NCBI RefSeq assembly: GCF_023518235.1
Contig: NZ_CP090423.1
Span: forward strand, 2,728,001-2,792,000
Length of the DNA: 64,000 bases
Direction of reading: 5' to 3'
From: Stenotrophomonas maltophilia
Lineage (GTDB): Bacteria > Pseudomonadota > Gammaproteobacteria > Xanthomonadales > Xanthomonadaceae
Part shown: positions 57,586 through 64,000 of the stretch, piece after piece
Layout of the letters: each line of letters opens with the position of its first letter
How positions within the stretch are numbered: the stretch's first letter is position 1
Notes under the pieces: model-generated
What the model was told of the DNA's origin: nothing
Seen by the model: only the letters and a program-made list of their open reading frames with translations
Databases searched by the model: none
Program-made: the position numbers and the translations under genes

Positions 57586-58869
57586 ATGGAAACCATCCGC
57601 AAGCTGGCCATTCTGGCCGATGCCGCCAAGTACGACGCCTCCTGCGCCTCCAGTGGCTCGGGAAAGCGCGATTCGCTTGCCAGCGGTGGCATCGGCAGCA
57701 CCGAGGGCATGGGCATCTGTCACAGCTATACGCCGGACGGCCGCTGCGTATCACTGCTGAAGATCCTGCTGACCAACTTCTGCGTCTACGACTGTGCCTA
57801 TTGCGTCAATCGCGTGTCCAGCAATGTGGCCCGCGCGCGTTTCAGTGTGGACGAGGTGGTTGCGCTGACCCTGGATTTCTACAAGCGCAACTACATCGAA
57901 GGTCTGTTCCTCTCCAGCGGCATCATCCGCAATGCGGACTACACGATGGAGCAGATGGTGGAGGTCGCCCGGCGCCTGCGCGAGGAACACCGCTTTGCCG
58001 GCTACATCCACCTCAAGACCATTCCCGAAGCGTCGCCGGAACTGCTGGCCAGCGCCGGCCGCCACGCCGACCGCCTGTCGATCAATGTGGAACTGCCCAC
58101 CGAGGCCGGGCTGAGCACACTGGCGCCGGAGAAGACCGTCCAGTCGATCCGCGGCGCAATGGGTGAGCTGCGCTGGCGCATCGAGGAAGCCCAGGAAGCA
58201 CGCAAGGCCGCGCCCGCGCTGGCGCCGGCCGTCACCCGCAGCGCGCGGCCGAAGCCACCCCGTTTCGCACCAGCAGGCCAGAGCACGCAGATGATCGTGG
58301 GCGCCGATGGCGCCAGTGACCAGCAGATCCTGACCAGCGCCGACAGCCTGTACGGCAACTACCGCATGCGCCGGGTCTACTACTCCGCGTTCAGTCCGAT
58401 TCCCGATGCCAGCCGGCAACTGCCACTACACGCCCCACCCCTGCAGCGCGAGCACCGGCTGTACCAGGCCGACTGGCTGTTGCGCTTCTATGGTTACGGC
58501 GTGGACGAGATCACCGACACCACGCAGGGCGGAATGCTCGATCTGGATATCGATCCGAAGATGGCCTGGGCGATCCGCCATCCCGAACGCTTTCCGGTCG
58601 ATCTGAACCGTGCACCGAAGGAAATGCTGCTGCGGGTGCCTGGTCTGGGCGTGCGCAATGCAAAGCGCGTGCTGATGGCGCGCCGCCACGGGCGCCTGCG
58701 GGTGGCCGACATCGCCCGCCTGAAGGCACCGATGAGCAAGCTGCTGCCGTTCGTGCTGCTGGCCGACCATCACCCGCGCAAGGCACTGGATGACCCGGCC
58801 GCGCTGCGCGCGCAACTGGCCCCGCCTCCACGCCAGGGATCGCTGTTCGATGCGCCGCCGGCAACCTGA
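57586..58869 (+). CDS. Putative DNA modification/repair radical SAM protein
   Basis: 427 aa. The [4Fe-4S] cysteines are in NFCVYDCAYCVNR (CxxxCxxC, near residue 65). SSNVARARFSVDEVV, GLFLSSGIIRNADYTMEQMVEVARRLR and IHLKTIPEASPELL are signatures of the radical SAM family that is genomically linked to UDG-family proteins. A helix-hairpin-helix segment near the C-terminus (LRVPGLGVRNAKRVLMARRHGRLRVADI) would bind DNA. The substrate is unknown. It overlaps the UdgX gene by 20 nt. Confidence 0.88.
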   Translation: METIRKLAILADAAKYDASCASSGSGKRDSLASGGIGSTEGMGICHSYTPDGRCVSLLKILLTNFCVYDCAYCVNRVSSNVARARFSVDEVVALTLDFYKRNYIEGLFLSSGIIRNADYTMEQMVEVARRLREEHRFAGYIHLKTIPEASPELLASAGRHADRLSINVELPTEAGLSTLAPEKTVQSIRGAMGELRWRIEEAQEARKAAPALAPAVTRSARPKPPRFAPAGQSTQMIVGADGASDQQILTSADSLYGNYRMRRVYYSAFSPIPDASRQLPLHAPPLQREHRLYQADWLLRFYGYGVDEITDTTQGGMLDLDIDPKMAWAIRHPERFPVDLNRAPKEMLLRVPGLGVRNAKRVLMARRHGRLRVADIARLKAPMSKLLPFVLLADHHPRKALDDPAALRAQLAPPPRQGSLFDAPPAT

Positions 58870-60346
58870 CGCGCCGCGCTGGTCACAACGGGTGGACCCG
58901 GCCTGGTCGCTGCAGGCCTGGCGCGACGGTGCGCGTGATGCGCTGCTGCGTGGCGTGCGGCCCGAACAGCTGGATTGGCTCGATGGCAGCGAAGCCTCAC
59001 TGCTGGATGCGCCGCCGGTGCAGCAGGCACCGGTGCCGGCACACGCAACCGTTCCCGGCGTCCCGCGCGAATTCCTGGAACTGGCCGCCACCTGCCTGTG
59101 CTACAGCGAACCGCAGCGCCTGTCGCTGCTGTACCGGCTGCTGTGGCGCATCACCCATGGCGAACGCGCGGTGCTGACCAATCCCGCCGATGCCGATGTG
59201 CTGCGTGCGATGGCGCTGGCCCAGGCCGTGCGCCGTGACACGCACAAGATGAAGGCCTTCGTGCGCTTCCGCGAGGTACCCGGCCAACCCGAGGCGTTCA
59301 TCGCGTGGTTCGAACCACAGCATCACATCGTCGATCGGGTGGCGCCCTTCTTCGCCCGCCGCTTCACTGGCATGCGCTGGGCGATCCTGACGCCGTCGCG
59401 CAGCGTGGCATGGGACGGACAGGCGCTGGCGTTCGGCCCGGGTGCACGGCGTGAGGATGCCCCGGCCGAGGATGCACGCGAGGCCCTGTGGCAGACCTAT
59501 TACGCCAGCATCTTCAATCCGGCCCGGCTCAATACCCGGATGATGATGCAGGAGATGCCGGCCCGGTACTGGCGCCACCTGCCCGAGGCGCAGCTGCTGC
59601 CGCGCCTGGTGCGCGATGCGGGCGATCGCGTGCAGGAAATGCATGATCGGCCCGCGCAGGCACCCCAGCGCCGGATTCCCATTCGTGAAAACGCGGCGAC
59701 AGCGACCACCGATACCGGCAGCCTGCAGACGCTTCAGCAGCAGGCCAGCGCCTGCCGCCAGTGCCCGCTATGGGAGACCGCCACGCAGACGGTGTTCGGT
59801 CAGGGGCCGGCCGATGCGCGGGTGATGCTGATCGGCGAGCAACCCGGTGATACCGAGGATCTGCGTGGCCAGCCGTTCGCCGGCCCGGCCGGCCAGCTGC
59901 TGGACCGCGCACTGGCCGAGCTGGGCATTGATCGCGCCACGCTGTACCTGACCAATGCGGTAAAGCACTTCCACCATGAGCGCCGCGGCAGGACCCGGCT
60001 GCACAAGCGTCCGGAAAGCCGCCATATCCAGGCCTGCCGGCCGTGGCTGATGGGCGAGATCGCACGGGTGCGGCCACAGGTCATCGTCTGCCTGGGCGCA
60101 ACCGCGGCAGCCTCGGTATTTGGCCGTGACTTCAATCTGTCGCGCGACCGTGGACGCTGGCGCACGCTGGAGGACGGCACCCGCGGCTACGCCACCGTGC
60201 ACCCGGCGTGGGTGCTGCGGCAAAGCGACGGCGCGCGACGCGAACAGGCCTATGCGCTGTTCCGCGATGACCTTCGGCAGATGCTGCGAGGGGATGGGGA
60301 ATCCGCCGGGCATGCCGCGGCGCTACCACGGGCCGGGGACCGGTAG
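58850..60346 (+). CDS. udgX: UdgX-family uracil-DNA-binding protein with N-terminal DUF4130 domain
   Basis: 498 aa from the ATG at 58850. Residues 1-250 match DUF4130 (LCYSEPQRLSLLYRLLWRITHGER, VRRDTHKMKAFVRFREV, ILTPSRSVAWDG). Residues about 290-475 are UdgX: the GEQPGDTEDLRGQPFAGPAGQLLDRAL active-site loop, TNAVKHFHHE, and RTRLHKRPESRHIQACRPWL. In the mycobacterial enzyme the His in the equivalent KRRIH loop forms a covalent bond with the abasic site after uracil removal; it is conserved here as RLH. The last roughly 14 residues and the TAG stop are encoded by two SMAG elements. It is paired with the radical SAM gene. Confidence 0.88.
   Translation: MRRRQPDAPRWSQRVDPAWSLQAWRDGARDALLRGVRPEQLDWLDGSEASLLDAPPVQQAPVPAHATVPGVPREFLELAATCLCYSEPQRLSLLYRLLWRITHGERAVLTNPADADVLRAMALAQAVRRDTHKMKAFVRFREVPGQPEAFIAWFEPQHHIVDRVAPFFARRFTGMRWAILTPSRSVAWDGQALAFGPGARREDAPAEDAREALWQTYYASIFNPARLNTRMMMQEMPARYWRHLPEAQLLPRLVRDAGDRVQEMHDRPAQAPQRRIPIRENAATATTDTGSLQTLQQQASACRQCPLWETATQTVFGQGPADARVMLIGEQPGDTEDLRGQPFAGPAGQLLDRALAELGIDRATLYLTNAVKHFHHERRGRTRLHKRPESRHIQACRPWLMGEIARVRPQVIVCLGATAAASVFGRDFNLSRDRGRWRTLEDGTRGYATVHPAWVLRQSDGARREQAYALFRDDLRQMLRGDGESAGHAAALPRAGDR
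60304..60326 (-). repeat. SMAG palindrome inside the udgX 3' end
   Basis: Minus strand: GTAG, then CGCCGCGGC / GCCCGGCG around AT. It encodes part of the C-terminal tail of UdgX. Confidence 0.7.
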
Positions 60347-60365
60347 CGCCGCGCCGCGCCCGGCG
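60343..60365 (+). repeat. SMAG palindrome that supplies the udgX stop codon
   Basis: GTAG at 60343-60346, followed by CGCCGCGCCGCGCCCGGCG (imperfect stem). The TAG at 60344-60346 is the udgX stop. It is the inverted partner of 60304-60326. Confidence 0.7.
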
Positions 60366-60368
60366 AGC

Positions 60369-60391
60369 GACGCCGCCTGTCAGGCGGCGTC
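60369..60391 (-). terminator. Hairpin spanning the maiA stop codon
   Basis: 11-bp perfect stem GACGCCGCCTG / CAGGCGGCGTC around a single T, at the maiA stop and the convergent end of udgX. No T-run. Confidence 0.45.
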
Positions 60392-61048
60392 GGGCTGGTT
60401 TTCCGGGCGCGCGCGATCGAAGGCGTCCAGCGCCTGGCAGGACGCTTCGATACGGCGCAGGGTCGGGTACGGCGCCAGATCCAGGCCGAAGCGGTGGGCG
60501 TTGTACAGCTGCGGCAGCAGGCAAAGGTCGGCTAGGCCGGGGCGGTCGCCATGGCAGAAGGTGCCGGTGTCGCGGCTGTTGGCCAGCATCGCTTCCATCG
60601 CGGCAAAGCCTTCGGCGATCCAGTGCAGGGTCCACTGCGTGCGGGCGTCGGCCGGCAGCTGCAGGTCACGCTCCAGGTACTGCATCACCCGCAGGTTGTT
60701 GATCGGATGGATATCGCAGGCCACCAGTTGCGCCAGCGCCCGCACCCGTGCGCGGCCGGCAGCGTCGGCCGGCAGCAGCGGCACCTGCGGGAAGCGCTCG
60801 TCCAGGTATTCCAGGATCGCCAGCGACTGGGCCAGCGTGTGTCCCTCATGCAGCAGGGTCGGCACCAGCTGCTGCGGGTTGAGCGCGCGATAGGCGTGCA
60901 GATGCTGCTCGCCGCCCTCGCGCACCAGGTGCACCGGCCGCGCTTCCCAGGCCAGGCCCTTCAGCTCCAGGCCGATGCGCACGCGGTAGGCGGCGCTGGA
61001 TCGCCAGTAGGTGTACAGCACGATGCCGTCGTCAACCAGGATGTCCAT
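60380..61048 (-). CDS. maiA: Maleylacetoacetate isomerase (zeta-class GST)
   Basis: 222 aa from the ATG at 61048, chosen because GGAGG lies 5 nt upstream; an ATG at 61060 would add four residues. The glutathione-site motif is YWRSSAAYRVRIGLELKGL (the zeta-class SSCxWRVRIAL pattern, here with Ala for Cys). NPQQLVPTLLHEGHTLAQSLAILEYLDE and ACDIHPINNLRVMQYL are also diagnostic. Isomerises maleylacetoacetate to fumarylacetoacetate in tyrosine/homogentisate breakdown. It follows the FAH-family gene directly. Confidence 0.9.
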   Translation of the reverse strand: MDILVDDGIVLYTYWRSSAAYRVRIGLELKGLAWEARPVHLVREGGEQHLHAYRALNPQQLVPTLLHEGHTLAQSLAILEYLDERFPQVPLLPADAAGRARVRALAQLVACDIHPINNLRVMQYLERDLQLPADARTQWTLHWIAEGFAAMEAMLANSRDTGTFCHGDRPGLADLCLLPQLYNAHRFGLDLAPYPTLRRIEASCQALDAFDRARPENQPDAA

Positions 61049-61062
61049 CGCCGCCTCCATGC

Positions 61063-62052
61063 TCAGGGCTTGGCCGCCTGTTCGATGCGCTGTTCGATGG
61101 CACCGAAGATGCTGTTGCCGGCCGCATCGAGCATTTCAATGCGCACCACATCGCCGAACGACATGAACGGCGTGCTCGGTTTGCCGTCGCGCAGGGTTTC
61201 GACCACGCGCTGTTCGGCGAAGCACGAGGCGCCCTTGCTGGTGTCTTCGTTGGCGATGGTGCCCGAGCCGACGATGGTGCCAGCACCCAGCGGACGGGTC
61301 TTGGCTGCATGCGCGACCAGCTGGGCGAAATTGAACTGCATGTCCACGCCCGCTTCCGGCGCACCGAACCACTGGCCGTTGATGTGGGTCAGCAGCGGCA
61401 GATGCACCTTGCTGTCCTGCCAGGCGGCGCCCAGCTCGTCGGGGGTGACCAACACCGGCGACAGTGCCGAACGCGGCTTGGACTGCAGGAAGCCGAAGCC
61501 CTTGGCCAGCTCGCCGGGAATCAGGTTGCGCAGCGAGACATCGTTGACCAGGCCGACCAGCTGGATGTGGCCAGCGGCCTGTTCCGGGGTGGCCGCCATC
61601 GGCACGTCGTCGGTGATCACCACGATCTCCGCCTCCAGGTCGATGCCGTAGTCCTCGCTGACCACCTTGACCGCATCGCGCGGGCCGTAGAAACCGGCGC
61701 TGGTGGCCTGGTACATCAGCGGGTCGGTGTAAAAGCTCTCCGGCACCTCGGCGCCGCGGGCGCGGCGTACGCGTTCCACGTGCGGCAGGTAGGCGCTGCC
61801 ATCGACGAATTCATAGGCGCGCGGCATCGGCGCGGCCAGCGCCTGCGGATCGAGGTCGAACACGCCATCGGCGTCGCCGCTGTTGAGCGATTCGGACAGG
61901 GCGTTCAGGCGCGGCGCAATGTGGCTCCAGTCCTCCAGGGCCTGCTGCAGGGTGGCGGCAATGCCGGTGGCGCGCACGCCGTGGCGCAGGTCACGCGAGA
62001 CGACGATCAGGGTGCCGTCGCGGCCGCCTTCCTTCAAAGAACCAAGCTTCAT
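61063..62052 (-). CDS. Fumarylacetoacetate hydrolase-family protein
   Basis: 329 aa from the ATG at 62052. The FAH C-terminal domain contains FYGPRDAVKVVSEDYGIDLEAEIVVITDDVPM, with metal ligands ExE...D, then VGLVNDVSLRNL, KPRSALSPVLVTPDELG and GSGTIANEDTSKGASCFAEQRVVETL. With maiA next to it the likely job is cleavage of fumarylacetoacetate to fumarate and acetoacetate, which would supply the ScoAB substrate. The short FAH family also includes other diketone hydrolases. Confidence 0.9.
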   Translation of the reverse strand: MKLGSLKEGGRDGTLIVVSRDLRHGVRATGIAATLQQALEDWSHIAPRLNALSESLNSGDADGVFDLDPQALAAPMPRAYEFVDGSAYLPHVERVRRARGAEVPESFYTDPLMYQATSAGFYGPRDAVKVVSEDYGIDLEAEIVVITDDVPMAATPEQAAGHIQLVGLVNDVSLRNLIPGELAKGFGFLQSKPRSALSPVLVTPDELGAAWQDSKVHLPLLTHINGQWFGAPEAGVDMQFNFAQLVAHAAKTRPLGAGTIVGSGTIANEDTSKGASCFAEQRVVETLRDGKPSTPFMSFGDVVRIEMLDAAGNSIFGAIEQRIEQAAKP

Positions 62053-62373
62053 GGGTGGGTGTCCGGAGTCGTGGGCAAACAAGTTTCAAGTGTAATCAAA
62101 TCTGCGGCGGCGCCAAGCTGCAGCGCGGCATCGCCCCACCCTACCGTAGTGGGGGTCGGCAGGGCTTGCAGCCCTGCACCTGCTCAATGCAACGGCAACG
62201 GCAAAGGCAAAGGCAACAGCCGGCTCTGGGTTGTCCGCGGGTTTGGCGGGGCGGTGTGGGCGGGCAGGACACGCCGTAAACCCATCCTTGGGGGCTCGAT
62301 GGCGCCATCCATGGCGCCAACGGTCCTGCCCGCCCACACCGCCCCACCTTTGATGGTTTCCAGGTGACGGTCG

Positions 62374-62396
62374 GTAGATCCACGCCATGCGTGGAT
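62374..62396 (+). repeat. SMAG palindrome nested in composite repeat copy 2
   Basis: GTAG, then the 8-bp perfect stem ATCCACGC / GCGTGGAT around CAT. The same site in copy 1 has GCAG in place of GTAG. Confidence 0.8.
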
Positions 62397-62425
62397 GAAA
62401 TCTGTCAGATAACGAATGGAATTCC

Positions 62426-62466
62426 GGGGTCAGATCCGTTTTCCTTTGGAAAACGGATCTGACCCC
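62426..62466. repeat. Perfect 41-nt GGGGTCAG... palindrome
   Basis: 19-bp perfect stem (62426-62444 and 62448-62466) with loop TTT. Same length and ends as the element at 18968-19008. It sits where copy 1 has a minus-strand SMAG. Confidence 0.85.
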
Positions 62467-62683
62467 AAGAGCCGTTCCGGCAGCTCGCGGGAAACTGTCG
62501 AAGGCGGGGTGGGTCCGGTTGCGGGGGCGTGAGCGCCATGGATGGCGCGACCGAGCCTACAAGGACGTATTTACGGCGCCCCCCGCAACCGGACCCACCC
62601 CGCCGTCCCACAGGAAACCCGCTTTTGACGTTGAGGTTGACGTCGCTTCGGCCTCTGCGGGTGCAGGGCGCAGCCCTGCAGAG

Positions 62684-62710
62684 AGCCCCCCTACCTGAAC
62701 GGGGCTTTTT
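62684..62710 (+). terminator. Terminator-like hairpin next to the rhlE promoter
   Basis: 6-bp stem AGCCCC / GGGGCT with an 11-nt loop, followed by TTTT. No + strand gene precedes it, so it may block read-through from the repeat region. Confidence 0.45.
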
Positions 62711-62738
62711 GCGCGAGGTCTCAGCCATCGGTTAGACT
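62709..62738 (+). promoter_or_regulatory. Possible promoter of rhlE
   Basis: -35-like TTGCGC (62709-62714), 18-bp spacer, -10 TAGACT (62733-62738). Start near 62745 would give a leader of about 230 nt. Confidence 0.4.
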
Positions 62739-62744
62739 AGGCAG

Positions 62745-62973
62745 GTCTGCAGCGGCCGTCCGTTTCCCTTCGGGATCGCCGGCGTCCGGGGTCCGCCCCG
62801 TCGCCCGCCCCCACTCCGACGCCGTTCGTCACGCATTCCAGCCTGCGCTCCGCGTCGGCTGCACCCAACTTCTCGCAGCGCGGTTCACGGGAACGCTCCG
62901 AGTCAGCCGATCACTCTGATCTGCCCCCGTCTGTCCGTTCGGACAGGCGTTTCTTGTACTTGGAGCAAACTCA
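62745..62973 (+). promoter_or_regulatory. Long structured leader of rhlE
   Basis: About 230 nt without any gene before the ATG at 62974. Near its end is the hairpin CGTCTGTCC-GTTC-GGACAGGCG (62928-62949, one T-G wobble) followed by TTTCTT, which looks like an attenuator placed just before the GGAG ribosome site (62962-62965). Confidence 0.45.

Positions 62974-64000
<1,027 letters not shown>

Larger units (their letters stand above)
62159..62679. repeat. Composite long-palindrome repeat, copy 2
   Basis: 521-bp unit colinear with 11119-11623. Terminal hairpin GCAGGGCT-TGC-AGCCCTGC (62159-62177); palindrome A with 26-bp arms 62245-62270 and 62323-62348 (25 of 26 paired); a true SMAG (GTAG + ATCCACGC/GCGTGGAT, 62374-62396); a different central palindrome (62426-62466); palindrome B with perfect 25-bp arms 62503-62527 and 62580-62604; terminal hairpin GCAGGGC-GCA-GCCCTGC (62663-62679). 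Palindrome A differs from copy 1 by a paired T-A to G-C change in the two arms (GGGCTGGC/GCCAGCCC versus GGGCGGGC/GCCCGCCC). Non-coding; it fills the gap between the FAH gene and rhlE. Confidence 0.85.

Noticed and set aside
60369..60391. A strong intrinsic terminator for udgX and maiA.
   Set aside because: The stem is perfect but has a one-base loop and no T-run on either strand, so it was kept only as a low-confidence hairpin.
62053..62973. Small genes in the 921-bp gap before rhlE.
   Set aside because: All frames there are built from the composite repeat or GC-rich leader, with no ribosome sites or motifs.

Overview
The window is high-GC, gene-dense chromosomal DNA from a gammaproteobacterium of the Xanthomonadaceae, most likely the Stenotrophomonas maltophilia group. 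The evidence is: (1) scattered short palindromes preceded by the tetranucleotide GTAG, the signature of Stenotrophomonas SMAG/REP elements; (2) a xanAB-type hexose-phosphate gene pair beside rmlBACD; (3) a surface-polysaccharide cluster sitting exactly between etfBA and metB/cystathionine beta-synthase, the classic xanthomonad LPS locus. No transposase, integrase, tRNA, rRNA or CRISPR array was recognised, so this is vertically organised core genome with one accessory block.

Layout. Positions 1-10.7 kb are housekeeping: an RDD membrane protein cut by the left edge, lptG/lptF (LPS export), pepA, holC (polymerase III chi), a small Pmp3-like membrane protein, valS, a drug/metabolite exporter, and rimI overlapped by a probable, easily overlooked holD (psi), then pssA. 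A 0.5-kb composite palindromic repeat (11.1-11.6 kb) precedes proS. Next come an H-NS-family gene with a clear promoter and terminator, a ThrE-like exporter, a four-gene MCE (Mla-like) lipid-transport operon (15.4-19.0 kb), alkB, and a WbsX/RgpF polysaccharide protein. At 21.8-29.6 kb lie scoAB, xanA/xanB (mannose/GDP-mannose supply) and rmlBACD (dTDP-rhamnose supply), followed by etfBA.

The accessory core (31.7-51.5 kb) is two convergent operons. The + operon (31705-41798) encodes a polyprenyl-phosphate sugar transferase, WecD-like and WecE-like dTDP-Fuc4NAc enzymes, and an acyl cassette: carrier protein, ketoreductase, acyl ligase, LuxE-like acyl-protein synthetase and LuxC-like acyl reductase. 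It ends with a small EmrE/ArnE-like membrane protein and a large GT-C-like membrane protein. I read it as a self-contained periplasmic decoration system that adds an unusually acylated 4-amino-4,6-dideoxyhexose to a surface glycan. The - operon (51455 down to 41763) encodes the Wzm/Wzt ABC exporter, a methyltransferase fused to a long coiled coil and membrane anchor (a WbdD-like chain-terminator candidate), three glycosyltransferases and a second GT-C-like membrane protein. It starts only 3 nt downstream of metB. RmlBACD and XanAB upstream would feed both operons with nucleotide sugars.

Positions 51.5-64 kb return to core genes: metB, cystathionine beta-synthase, a DUF465 protein, a DUF4398/OmpA-like envelope pair, pilU, a radical-SAM/UdgX DNA-repair pair whose UdgX tail is encoded by SMAG repeats, maiA and an FAH-family hydrolase. 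A second copy of the 0.5-kb composite repeat follows, then an rhlE DEAD-box helicase with a long leader that runs off the right edge.
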